48,126 nt of DNA. Source: Daejeonella sp. Its GTDB lineage: Bacteria; Bacteroidota; Bacteroidia; Sphingobacteriales; Sphingobacteriaceae. Positions 1 to 8,331 of the stretch are shown here, piece by piece. How positions within the stretch are numbered: the first letter of the stretch is position 1; every line of letters starts with the position of its first letter. The notes below the pieces were generated by a model, which did not search any database, was not told where the DNA came from, and saw only the letters and a list, made by a program, of their open reading frames with translations. The translations under genes and the position numbers were made by a program. The DNA lies in NCBI RefSeq assembly GCF_030695525.1, contig NZ_JAUYSS010000045.1, forward strand, positions 1 to 48,126, read 5' to 3'.

Positions 1-156
1 TTGGAACTTCTCAAAGTCCGGAAAGTTTCCTGCGGTTATCAAATTTGATTTTTTGTACACCACTAAATCGCTGTTGTACAGTTTTCCAGCAGCGTCTCTA
101 CGGATTGTCCAATGGTGAGGAGTCTCCCGACTCCTCTTAACTATATTAGAACAATA
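1..156 (-). pseudogene. possible truncated or decayed reading frame running off the left edge
   Basis: The minus strand is open from position 156 down to the window edge. It gives a protein-like peptide containing HHWTIRRDAAGKLYNSDLVV and then NLITAGNFPDFEKF. An in-frame stop lies at 157-159 and there is no ATG, GTG or early TTG start between it and the peptide; the first TTG comes late in the frame. It may be the remnant of a gene that continues to the left, or a chance open frame. I do not recognise the family. The GKLYN codons are part of a 16-bp sequence that recurs inverted at 282-297. Confidence 0.25.
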
Positions 157-297
157 TCAATCAAACCTTTCCCATTTTCATACTAATCAATTCCTGAGGA
201 ATACAAATAATCCTGTTCAAATCTTGAACATATTAAGTGGACGCTGGATATTATCGGGAAAAAGACAATCATGGTAATCGATGGAAAACTGTACAAC
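73..297. repeat. 16-bp inverted repeat in a gene-poor region
   Basis: GTTGTACAGTTTTCCA at 73-88 is the exact reverse complement of TGGAAAACTGTACAAC at 282-297, with 193 bases between the arms. On the outward strands both arms can encode GKLYN. The rest of 1-517 holds no convincing gene: the only longer minus frame (217-447) has no recognisable features. An exact 16-bp match in such a short region is unlikely by chance, so this may mark the remnants of a rearranged or mobile sequence. Confidence 0.6.
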
Positions 298-383
298 TGC
301 TAATGAATGTTGTACTGAAAAATTAATTTTCGTAATCACTGGAAACTCTATGGACAGAGCGGTTTTGATTTCATAACATAAGC

Positions 384-429
384 GACTTACGAATTTACCT
401 TGTATGGAGCATAGGTAAATTCGTAAGTC
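384..429. repeat. perfect 17-bp inverted repeat (hairpin) upstream of the copper island
   Basis: GACTTACGAATTTACCT at 384-400 is perfectly complementary to AGGTAAATTCGTAAGTC at 413-429, leaving a 12-base loop. No T-run follows on either strand, so a simple terminator is not supported. It lies about 90 bases before the first gene of the metal island. It could be a regulatory hairpin, an operator-like dyad or a terminal-repeat remnant. Confidence 0.75.
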
Positions 430-517
430 TGAATCTCCCCGCACCAAATTCTATAAACATTTCAAAAAATTATATAAAATATATCAAAATATTATCCCAA
501 TCTTTGTATGTAATAAC

Positions 518-913
518 ATGAAAAAGCTTTTAATCACCGTTTTAGCTGTCTTCTACCTGAGTGTTTCATCCGGGGCGACTGTGCATTTCCATTATTGTAT
601 GGGAGAGCTGATGGAATGGGGGCTTTCAAATGACAATTCAGAAAAAGCAGCTGATTGCAGTAATTGTGGCATGAAGAAGGGCTTTTCTGAAGATTGTTGT
701 AAAGACCAAAAGCAGGAATTTAAACTAAAAGAATCTCAAAAAACTCCGCTTAACAACTTTCATCCCTTAGTTTTTGCTTTAGCACCAGTTACTTATCCTG
801 ATTTTACTCAAATTTTATTAACTGCTCCTACGGATCTGATTCCGGAGAGTAATGCTCCTCCACGAACACTGAAAACAGCTGTTTTCATTCGAAACTGTAA
901 TTTCCGTATCTGA
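518..913 (+). CDS. HYC_CC_PP family small exported protein
   Basis: A 131-residue protein that starts with a signal peptide (about residues 1-20). It shows the three hallmarks that name this Bacteroidota family: HYC at residues 25-27, CC at 60-61 and PP at 114-115. An extra CxxC pair sits at 47 and 50. The Cys and His residues after the signal peptide suggest metal binding or disulfides in the periplasm, but the family has no established function. It is the first gene of a same-strand run of metal-resistance genes, so a role in copper handling is a context inference. A weak promoter match, AATCTTTG at 499-506, lies 11 bases before the ATG. Confidence 0.85.
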   Translation: MKKLLITVLAVFYLSVSSGATVHFHYCMGELMEWGLSNDNSEKAADCSNCGMKKGFSEDCCKDQKQEFKLKESQKTPLNNFHPLVFALAPVTYPDFTQILLTAPTDLIPESNAPPRTLKTAVFIRNCNFRI

Positions 914-1050
914 TTTTTATTTCCTCCTCGTCTGATTTCCATTCGGACTGATTTCGCATGCTTTTTATTCTGATGGACTCATCGGAATATTATTCATTCA
1001 ATAAACTATTTCATCCAGTAATTTAAATTTTAACAATAAATATTATCGTT

Positions 1051-1314
1051 ATGAAAAAATTAATTTATTCAATCGCAATTTTGGGTTTATTATTTAGTTC
1101 AGCCTGTAACAGTACAGAAAAACCTGCAGAAGCAGCAACTGATTCAATAGCAACTCAAACTGCTGGAGAAGGATATACCTGTCCAATGCACCCTGAAATT
1201 AAGAGTGATAAGCCGGGGACCTGTTCCATCTGCAAAATGGATCTGGTTAAAGATTCGGATCTCGAATCGGGTAGCATGATGACTGATAGTAGCAGTCACG
1301 ATCATAAGCACTAA
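1051..1314 (+). CDS. heavy-metal-binding-domain (HMBD) lipoprotein
   Basis: An 87-residue lipoprotein with a signal peptide ending in a lipobox-like SSAC (Cys19). It contains one HMBD module at about residues 42-66, seen as YTCPMHP followed by GTCSICKMDLV. The tail is His-rich (SSHDHKH). The same module heads both RND adaptors downstream, so this is probably a free periplasmic or membrane-anchored scavenger that hands Cu or Ag ions to the pump. It ends five bases before the cusA start, consistent with one transcript. The hand-over role is inferred from the module and the position. Confidence 0.88.
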   Translation: MKKLIYSIAILGLLFSSACNSTEKPAEAATDSIATQTAGEGYTCPMHPEIKSDKPGTCSICKMDLVKDSDLESGSMMTDSSSHDHKH

Positions 1315-1319
1315 TCGCA

Positions 1320-2624
1320 ATGGTTGAAAAGATCATAGCCTTTTCATTGAGGAACCGGTTCATTGTCCTGCTTTTTGCAGTAGGATTTTTTGGATGGGGA
1401 GTCTATTCGGTCAAAACGAGTAAGATTGATGCCATTCCTGATCTTTCTGAAAATCAGGTCATTGTGTTCACCGAATGGATGGGTCGCAGTCCTCAGATCA
1501 TTGAAGATCAGATCACTTATCCTCTGGTTACCAATCTTCAGGGATTGCCCAAGGTAAACTATGTGCGCGCAAATTCCATGTTCGGAATGAGTTTTATCTA
1601 TATCATTTTTGAAGATGATGTAGATGTCTACTGGGCACGTTCCCGGGTATTGGAGCGTCTCAATTCAATCGGGAATGTTTTGCCCGAAGGTGTTAGTCCG
1701 ACTCTTGGACCCGATGGCACCGGGGTCGGCCATGTATTATGGTACACTCTGGATGCCCCTGGAATGGATCTCGGAGAGCAAAGGGCAGTTCAGGATTGGT
1801 ACATCAAATTTGCACTTCAGAATGTAGCTGGGGTGAGTGAGATCGCTTCATTTGGAGGTTTCCAGAAGCAGTATCAAATCAGTATTGATCCGAATCGCCT
1901 GAGCTATTATAAACTGAGCATCCAGGATGTGATGCAGGCGGTTAAGAGTAATAATAATGAGGCCGGAGGAAGGAAGTTTGAGATGAGTGGGATCGGATAT
2001 ATCATTAAAACCAGTGGGTACCTTAAATCGATTGAGGAGATCGAAAACCTGGCCTTACGAACTCAAAATTCTATTCCTGTGAAGATCAGGGATATTGGCA
2101 CGGTTCAGATGGCCGGAGAAAGTCGCCTCGGCATATTCGATTATAATGGTGAGGGTGAAGTGGTAGGAGGGATTGTGGTATTGCGATATGGCGAGAATGC
2201 CGATGAGGTGATCCGCCAGGTGAAAACAAAAATGACGGAAGTAGCCAGGGGTTTACCCCAGGGGATGAAGTTTAATATTGTTTATGACCGTGGTGAATTG
2301 ATCGCAGAATCAATATCTTCTATCAAAACTACCCTCATTGAAGAGATGATTGTGGTATCACTGATCGTGATCGTTTTCCTGTTTCACTGGAGAAGCGCGA
2401 TAAGTATCATCATCCAGATCCCAATAACCATAGCTGCCAGCTTTATATTATTGAATGCATTTGATATTTCATCCAACATCATGTCATTAACCGGTATCGC
2501 ACTGGCTATTGGTGTTATTGTCGATAATGGAATCATCATGGCAGAGAACTCTTATAAAAATCTTGCAGTAAGGCAGGCTGAATTAAATGAACAAAGAACA
2601 GGAGGAAATGCAGATGTGGAATAA
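1320..2624 (+). CDS. cusA: CusA/CzcA-type heavy-metal RND efflux pump, N-terminal part (frameshifted)
   Basis: This 434-residue frame holds the start of a CusA-like proton-driven pump. It has the first membrane helix, the porter segment with IPDLSENQVIVFTEW and YWARSRVLERLNS, and helices 2-4 ending at GIALAIGVIVDNGIIMAENS, which carries the conserved aspartate of helix 4. It then drifts into a non-conserved tail and stops at 2622-2624. The rest of the pump continues in the +1 frame from about 2587. A full pump has roughly 1040-1070 residues, so this frame alone cannot make a working one. The break is either a real mutation or a sequence error; both halves look otherwise intact. Confidence 0.9.
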   Translation: MVEKIIAFSLRNRFIVLLFAVGFFGWGVYSVKTSKIDAIPDLSENQVIVFTEWMGRSPQIIEDQITYPLVTNLQGLPKVNYVRANSMFGMSFIYIIFEDDVDVYWARSRVLERLNSIGNVLPEGVSPTLGPDGTGVGHVLWYTLDAPGMDLGEQRAVQDWYIKFALQNVAGVSEIASFGGFQKQYQISIDPNRLSYYKLSIQDVMQAVKSNNNEAGGRKFEMSGIGYIIKTSGYLKSIEEIENLALRTQNSIPVKIRDIGTVQMAGESRLGIFDYNGEGEVVGGIVVLRYGENADEVIRQVKTKMTEVARGLPQGMKFNIVYDRGELIAESISSIKTTLIEEMIVVSLIVIVFLFHWRSAISIIIQIPITIAASFILLNAFDISSNIMSLTGIALAIGVIVDNGIIMAENSYKNLAVRQAELNEQRTGGNADVE

Positions 2625-4548
2625 ATCGAAACTTAAAAAGAATGATGATTATGTTAAACTTTCTACTGAAGAAAGACTGAGCATCATCGAAAAGGCCTGT
2701 AAACAGGTGTCAAGAGGTGTATTTTATTCAACCATTATTATTATCACATCTTTTCTGCCGGTATTTTTACTGACAGGGCAGGAAGGTAAATTATTCCATC
2801 CGCTGGCCTATACCAAAACCTTTATTCTTATCATCGATGCGGTACTGGTACTTACACTGGCTCCCGTAATCATTTCATTTTTCATGAAGGGTCGTTTCCG
2901 TCAGGAGAATGAGAACCCGATCAACAGAGGATTAGAGAAGGTTTACCTTCCGATGATTCGTGCCTGCATCAGAAACAGAAAAACTACTATTGGAGTTAAT
3001 ATCCTTGCATTGCTTATCTCTATACCGATGATGATGAGTCTGGGGCGCGAATTCATGCCACCTTTGGATGAGCAATCTGTTTTGTTTATGCCTGTGACCT
3101 TACCTGATGTTTCCAATTCGGAGATCAAGCGAATTTTACAGGTTCAGGATAAGATTATCAAGTCTGTGCCGGAGGTCAACCATGTATTGGGCAAGGCAGG
3201 CCGTGCAAGTTCAGCAACTGATAATTCACCAATCAGCATGATTGAAACAATCATTTCGCTGAAACCAAAAAGCGAGTGGAGGCCCGGAATCAGTAAAAAG
3301 GATATCATTAATGAGCTTGATGCCAAACTTCAGATTCCGGGTGTTGTGAATGGCTGGACACAGCCCATCATCAACCGAATCAATATGCTTTCAACCGGCA
3401 TTCGTACTGATGTTGGGGTCAAGGTTTATGGGCAGGATCTGAGACAGATCAGCCATATTTCTGAAGATGTGCATACCCTGCTGAAAAATATTGAAGGAGT
3501 GAAAGATCTGTATGTTGAGCCGGTTACTGGGGGTAAATACCTGGAAATTGAAATCAGACGCGATCAGTTGGATCGTTACGGGCTAACAGTGGATGATATC
3601 AATGCCACTGTTGAATCAGCGATTGGGGGCGCTCCTTTTGCTTCTACGGTAGAAGGCCGGCAACGTTTTAACATTCATTTGCGCCTAGGTCAGGAATACC
3701 GGAACAGTATAGACCGCTTGAAACGAATTCCACTAACTTCCCCTGATGCGGGAACGATCCCATTATCAGCGGTTACAACTATCCGGTTTGTGGATGGCCC
3801 GCCGATGATCAGTTCTGAAAATGCAATCCTGCGGGGTGCAGTGATGTTCAATGTTCGTGATCGCGATCTGGGGCATACTGTTCAGGAGGCTATTGATAAG
3901 TTGAATAAGGATTTGAAACTCCCAAATGGATATTTTGTAGAATGGAGCGGGCAATACGAAAATCTGATCCGGGGACAGCAAACCCTGATCTATATTCTGC
4001 CTGTAGTAATCTTTATTATCTTTCTGGCCCTGTATCTGGCTTTTAAATCAATCAGAGAGGCATTTTTAAGTCTCGTGACTATTCCTTTCGCCCTTATCGG
4101 GGGTGCTTTCCTGGTTTATTTCTGGGGTGTGAATCTTTCAGTTGCCGTAGCGGTTGGATTTATTGCCCTTTTCGGGATCGCCGTCGAAACTGGTGTGGTG
4201 ATGGTAATCTATTTGAATGATGCAATGAGACAGCTGGTTGCTTTGAAAGGCAATTCCAGTGAAACAATTACCAAAGAAGATTTAAGGGAATACGTGATCA
4301 ATGGTGCTGCCAAACGTTTACGACCCAAGATCATGACGGTTTGTGTCGCATTATTTGGTTTGACACCTGTTTTATGGTCGGGTGGGGTGGGAAGCGATGT
4401 GATGCAGCCTATTGTGCTGCCAATGATTGGAGGGGTACTCACTTCATCCACCCATATTTTATTGGTTACACCATTGATCTTTCTGATGACAAAAGAGTAT
4501 GAATTGCGAAAATTTGGAAAACTGGAGGTACATGATGTTCAGCATTAA
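2587..4548 (+). CDS. cusA: CusA/CzcA-type heavy-metal RND efflux pump, C-terminal part (frameshifted)
   Basis: This frame supplies the rest of the pump: a cytoplasmic loop, helices 5-6 (from SRGVFYSTIIIITSFLPVF), the second porter domain and helices 7-12. NMLSTGIRTDVGVKVYG and GPPMISSEN match the Met-containing segments seen in Cu/Ag-specific CusA, which argues against a purely Zn/Co/Cd pump. The ATG at 2587 has no clear ribosome site and only follows the in-frame stop at 2584-2586, so it is probably not a natural start. The shift from frame 1320 must fall between 2587 and 2621. Joined, the two parts give about 1075 residues, the normal size. Confidence 0.9.
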   Translation: MNKEQEEMQMWNKSKLKKNDDYVKLSTEERLSIIEKACKQVSRGVFYSTIIIITSFLPVFLLTGQEGKLFHPLAYTKTFILIIDAVLVLTLAPVIISFFMKGRFRQENENPINRGLEKVYLPMIRACIRNRKTTIGVNILALLISIPMMMSLGREFMPPLDEQSVLFMPVTLPDVSNSEIKRILQVQDKIIKSVPEVNHVLGKAGRASSATDNSPISMIETIISLKPKSEWRPGISKKDIINELDAKLQIPGVVNGWTQPIINRINMLSTGIRTDVGVKVYGQDLRQISHISEDVHTLLKNIEGVKDLYVEPVTGGKYLEIEIRRDQLDRYGLTVDDINATVESAIGGAPFASTVEGRQRFNIHLRLGQEYRNSIDRLKRIPLTSPDAGTIPLSAVTTIRFVDGPPMISSENAILRGAVMFNVRDRDLGHTVQEAIDKLNKDLKLPNGYFVEWSGQYENLIRGQQTLIYILPVVIFIIFLALYLAFKSIREAFLSLVTIPFALIGGAFLVYFWGVNLSVAVAVGFIALFGIAVETGVVMVIYLNDAMRQLVALKGNSSETITKEDLREYVINGAAKRLRPKIMTVCVALFGLTPVLWSGGVGSDVMQPIVLPMIGGVLTSSTHILLVTPLIFLMTKEYELRKFGKLEVHDVQH

Positions 4549-5782
4549 GAAAATAGTTTTGTTGTTTGCTTTCCTGACTTCATACACGGTCTACGGACAG
4601 CAGATTATGAATCTGGAGGAAATATTAGCGGAGATTAGTGCCAATAATCCTTCTCTGAAGTCCTATGCAAGCCGGATTCAAAGCAAGGATTCTAAAGTGG
4701 AAGGCGCCGGCTCATGGATGGCTCCAATGGTTGGGGCAGGAACTTTTATGAGTCCTTACCCCGCACAGGGTAAGGTTGGCGATGATGAACGTGGGGCATT
4801 CATGATCACTGCTGAACAGGATATTCCCAATCCCGCAAAGGTCAGGGCAAAAAAGGAATACCTCAAAACGCAGTCACTTACCTATGAATTGGGTAGAAAT
4901 GAACGTTTTAACCAGTTAAGAGCCAGTGCAAAGTATCTCTATTTCGGACTTTTGGTAGCTCAAAAGCGTATTGTCTTCCAGAAGGAGAATCAGCAGATCA
5001 TGCAGACGATGAAAAAGCTTGCAGAGATACGTTATCCCTTTAATCAGGGGGGATTAAATCAGGTTTTTAAAGCTGAGGGAAGGGTCTATGAATCTGAGAA
5101 TATGATTCTGATGACAGAGGCAGAGATTCGTTCAAAAAAGATTGCTTTGAATGCATTGATGAACAGAGCAGCGAATGCCGAGTTTGAAATTGAAACCGGG
5201 TATCAGGTTAAGTTCAGTCCTAAAGCAGATCTCGACACTGCTTATCTGGCTGGAACAAGGAGCGATATTTTGCATATGGAACATGATATACATGCGATGG
5301 AAAGGAATATTGATCTGATGCGGCAGGAGTCAAAGCCCGATTTTAAAATTCGGTTTGATCATATGTCAAATTATTCTGCAATGATGCCAAGGCAGTTTAC
5401 GGTGATGGGAATGCTTTCCATTCCGATTGCTCCCTGGTCCTCCAAAATGTATAAATCAGAGATCAAATCCATGAATTTTGAGCGGGAAGCCATGCGGCAG
5501 GAGAAAGCGGCTATGCTTACAGAAATTTTAGGGATGAGTAAGTCTATGGAAAACGATCTGGTTAATATGCAGCAGCAGTTATTTAATTATGAGACCAAGA
5601 TTTTGCCTTCATTGGAAAAGTATCTCAAGGTTTCGATGTTATCCTATCAGGAAAATAAAACCGATTTAAATACGGTGATAGATGGGTGGGAATCGATCAA
5701 TATGTCGCAGATGAATTATCTGGATCAGTTACAGAAATATTATCAAATGATTGTGGAGTATGAGAAGAATATTGAACGTTAA
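4535..5782 (+). CDS. TolC-family outer membrane factor (CusC-like)
   Basis: An outer membrane channel for the tripartite metal pump. I chose ATG 4535 because GGAGG at 4524-4528 sits six bases upstream and a signal peptide follows directly (MFSIKKIVLLFAFLTSYTVYG, cut near GQQ). ATG 4532 is possible; the more upstream ATG at 4499 would put extra residues before the signal and overlap the cusA end further. The mature part has two long helical repeats typical of OEP proteins, with MNLEEILAEISANNPSLKSY opening the first. It is unusually rich in Met in the middle (YSAMMPRQFTVMGML), which fits Cu/Ag passage. It overlaps the 3' end of cusA by 14 bases. Confidence 0.88.
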   Translation: MFSIKKIVLLFAFLTSYTVYGQQIMNLEEILAEISANNPSLKSYASRIQSKDSKVEGAGSWMAPMVGAGTFMSPYPAQGKVGDDERGAFMITAEQDIPNPAKVRAKKEYLKTQSLTYELGRNERFNQLRASAKYLYFGLLVAQKRIVFQKENQQIMQTMKKLAEIRYPFNQGGLNQVFKAEGRVYESENMILMTEAEIRSKKIALNALMNRAANAEFEIETGYQVKFSPKADLDTAYLAGTRSDILHMEHDIHAMERNIDLMRQESKPDFKIRFDHMSNYSAMMPRQFTVMGMLSIPIAPWSSKMYKSEIKSMNFEREAMRQEKAAMLTEILGMSKSMENDLVNMQQQLFNYETKILPSLEKYLKVSMLSYQENKTDLNTVIDGWESINMSQMNYLDQLQKYYQMIVEYEKNIER

Positions 5783-7085
5783 AATCGCATATTTTCTGAT
5801 TATCGGATCATTCCTTTTAAGCTGTAATCAAGATAAAAAGCTTAGTTCTGGCAGTCAGGTGCAGAAATACACTTGCCCAATGCATCCGCAGATAGTGAAA
5901 GATGGCCCGGGTACTTGCCCTATCTGTAAAATGGATCTGGTTCCTCTGCATACTGCTGATTCACATGGTGCTGCGGATACAAGTTTAAATTCCTTAGTGA
6001 AACCAAGTAATGAGTTGGTTATATCCGGAATCAAAACAATCAGGGTAGAGAAGGGGCTTAAAAAATCTGAAATCGTCCTGAAAGGGATCATAAACTATAA
6101 TACGAATAACTGGCGGTCGGTATCGGCAAGGGTGAGTGGCCGTATTGAAAAGCTATATGTGAAATATAATTATGAGCGGGTTAGCAAAGGACAAAAGATT
6201 ATGGAGATTTATAGCCCTGATCTGGCAAATGCCCAGCAGGAATTGCTCTTTCTGAAAAACAATAATGAACCTGCACTTCTTGAATCTGCCAAAAGGAAAT
6301 TGTTACTTCTTGGTTTAAGTCTGACCCAGATAAACAGGGTCCTAAGCACAGGCAGGTTAGAAGATAGAATCGCTGTTTACAGTCCATATTCAGGTTATGT
6401 TGCTGAATTGGGTTTAAACACCCCAACTTCTTCAGGTATGGTAAACCAGGCTGGTGGAACAAGAATCAGCTCAGGAAGCGCAGGCGGAATGAGTTCTATG
6501 AATGCTACTGCATCATCCGCTACTCTGCCGGAAATACCGGATATTCCTGCAGGTGGATCTTTGCAAATCAGGGAAGGACAATATATCAATGCCGGTCAGA
6601 AGTTATTCGATCTGATCAATACAGATCAGGTCTGGGCCGAGTTCTTTGCCCGACCGGATCAATTGCAGGAGTTTAAACCGGGTAAAAGAGTACTTGTTCA
6701 GTCCATAGATCTTGCGGATCAGCGTTCAGAAGTTGCTGTGAGCCTGATTCAGCCTTATTTTAGTAACGGAATCAATTATTCCCTGATCAGAGCCAATATG
6801 CCAAACAGTACTAAAAGCTGGAAGGTGGGTCAGTTGATCTCAGTAAGCAGGGACGCCGCAATAGAAGGGAACTGGCTGCCCGCTACAGCCCTTGTTCAGG
6901 TTGGAACACAATATGTGGTATTTATCAAAAAGGATAAAGGATTTATACCGGTTTTTGTGAAGCTGAAGCATCGGGCGGACCAATGGATTGATATAGGGGA
7001 AAGTCTGGAACCTGACACAGAATTGGCAATTAATGCCTGGTTCCTCATAGATAGCGAAGGTTTTATAAAAGCAAAGCGTTTATAA
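5760..7085 (+). CDS. RND efflux periplasmic adaptor with N-terminal HMBD (CusB-like), first copy
   Basis: A membrane-fusion lipoprotein linking the RND pump to the TolC channel. From ATG 5760 there is a signal peptide with lipobox LLSC (Cys22), then an HMBD module at about 37-63 (YTCPMHP, GTCPICKMDLVP), then the barrel-sandwich hybrid, helical hairpin and beta-barrel domains. A Gly/Ser/Met-rich insert of about 45 residues (around GSAGGMSSMNATASSATLP) splits the second half of the lipoyl-like domain. TTG 5751 is an alternative start. The gene overlaps the TolC gene by 23 bases and shares TAATG with the next adaptor, so the genes are probably translationally coupled. Confidence 0.9.
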   Translation: MRRILNVKIAYFLIIGSFLLSCNQDKKLSSGSQVQKYTCPMHPQIVKDGPGTCPICKMDLVPLHTADSHGAADTSLNSLVKPSNELVISGIKTIRVEKGLKKSEIVLKGIINYNTNNWRSVSARVSGRIEKLYVKYNYERVSKGQKIMEIYSPDLANAQQELLFLKNNNEPALLESAKRKLLLLGLSLTQINRVLSTGRLEDRIAVYSPYSGYVAELGLNTPTSSGMVNQAGGTRISSGSAGGMSSMNATASSATLPEIPDIPAGGSLQIREGQYINAGQKLFDLINTDQVWAEFFARPDQLQEFKPGKRVLVQSIDLADQRSEVAVSLIQPYFSNGINYSLIRANMPNSTKSWKVGQLISVSRDAAIEGNWLPATALVQVGTQYVVFIKKDKGFIPVFVKLKHRADQWIDIGESLEPDTELAINAWFLIDSEGFIKAKRL

Positions 7086-8293
7086 TGAGAACAAAAATAA
7101 TTTTAGGGCTGATCATTCTTTATTCAGGATTCATTTTCTCCGGATGTAGTGAGGGGCATGAAAAGCATGCAGAAGCAGAAAAATATACCTGCCCGATGCA
7201 TCCTCAGATCGTTAAAAATGGCCCCGGTACTTGCCCGATCTGCAAGATGGATCTGGTTCCGGTAAATTCTGCGGGTGGTAAAAATGAGCTGTCACTTAGC
7301 GATAGCCAGATTCAGTTGGCTAATATTCATACCATGATGATCAATCGTACTGACTTCAGTACTTCAAAAGTATTAAATGGCCGTTTGATTGTAAATCCGG
7401 AACAGACTCAAGTAATTTCCAGTCGGTATGCCGGAAGGATTGAAAAATTGTTTGTGAAAGAAATGGGGCGGTCTGTTAAAAAAGGCCAGGCGATTTTTCA
7501 GATCTATAGTGAAGAACTCCAGACCCTGCAGCAGGATTATTTATTACAACTTAAGCAGGTCGCGGTATTTCCTGAAGAGAAGATCTATCAATCAATGCGG
7601 GAGGCTGCGAAAAATAAACTACGCTTGTTCGGCTATTCAGATGCTCAGATCCGGGTACTGACCGCTTCAGGAAAAGCAGCGCCATTGCTCACCGTCTATT
7701 CATCAGCGTCCGGAGTTGTGACTGAGCTGAATGTTTCGGAAGGACAGTATTTATCGGAAGGCAGTCAGATATTAAAGCTTGAAAATTTCAGTCAGCTCTG
7801 GCTTGAAATGGACGTGTATCCGAATGAAATGGGAATTATCAAACTGGGTACTAAGGTTCAGGCTTCGATCAATGGCATTAGCGAAAAAGAGCAGACGCTG
7901 ACTATCGATTTTATTTCCCCGCAGATGGATCCATCCTCCCAGGTACTAAAAGTAAGGGCTCCGATTAATAACCCGGGAAATTTACAGGCAGGGATGCAGG
8001 CAACTGTGTTTCTACCCCTGGCAGAAATATCAGATGCTATGAGTTTGCCATTGGATGCAGTGGTACGCGATGAGAAGGGCGCACATGTATGGATCAAAAC
8101 GGCAAAAAATACCTACTCTCCAAGGATGGTACTCACGGGTGAGGAAGATACGGATCGGATCATTATCCTTTCAGGGCTTGAAAATGTGAAAGAGGTGGTT
8201 GTAAGCGGGGCATATTTATTATCCAGTGAATTTATTTTGAAAAAGGGGACAGATCCAATGCTGGGTCATGATATGAGTAAGATGCAAGACTAA
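7085..8293 (+). CDS. RND efflux periplasmic adaptor with N-terminal HMBD (CusB-like), second copy
   Basis: A 402-residue adaptor of the same family as the gene before it but clearly divergent. Its signal peptide ends at lipobox FSGC (Cys21), followed by a His-containing linker and an HMBD module at about 34-59. The core follows the usual adaptor order, with RLIVNPEQTQVISSRYAGRI opening the lipoyl half and SLPLDAVVRDEKGAHVWI in the beta-barrel/membrane-proximal part. It lacks the Gly/Ser/Met insert of the first copy. Two adaptors for one pump could form a mixed hexamer or serve different loads; this is inference. The start overlaps the previous stop by one base. Confidence 0.9.
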   Translation: MRTKIILGLIILYSGFIFSGCSEGHEKHAEAEKYTCPMHPQIVKNGPGTCPICKMDLVPVNSAGGKNELSLSDSQIQLANIHTMMINRTDFSTSKVLNGRLIVNPEQTQVISSRYAGRIEKLFVKEMGRSVKKGQAIFQIYSEELQTLQQDYLLQLKQVAVFPEEKIYQSMREAAKNKLRLFGYSDAQIRVLTASGKAAPLLTVYSSASGVVTELNVSEGQYLSEGSQILKLENFSQLWLEMDVYPNEMGIIKLGTKVQASINGISEKEQTLTIDFISPQMDPSSQVLKVRAPINNPGNLQAGMQATVFLPLAEISDAMSLPLDAVVRDEKGAHVWIKTAKNTYSPRMVLTGEEDTDRIIILSGLENVKEVVVSGAYLLSSEFILKKGTDPMLGHDMSKMQD

Positions 8294-8331
8294 TTATTTG
8301 ATTATTAATAATTTATAATAAATTTATAGAT

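Noticed and set aside
217-447. A 76-residue minus frame in the left flank
   Set aside because: It runs across one inverted repeat and contains the other, has no signal or motif, and lacks a convincing start context.
2583-2640. Programmed ribosomal frameshifting in cusA
   Set aside because: The shift needed is +1 (or -2), no slippery site followed by a clear pseudoknot or stop-context signal is seen, and the family is normally a single frame.
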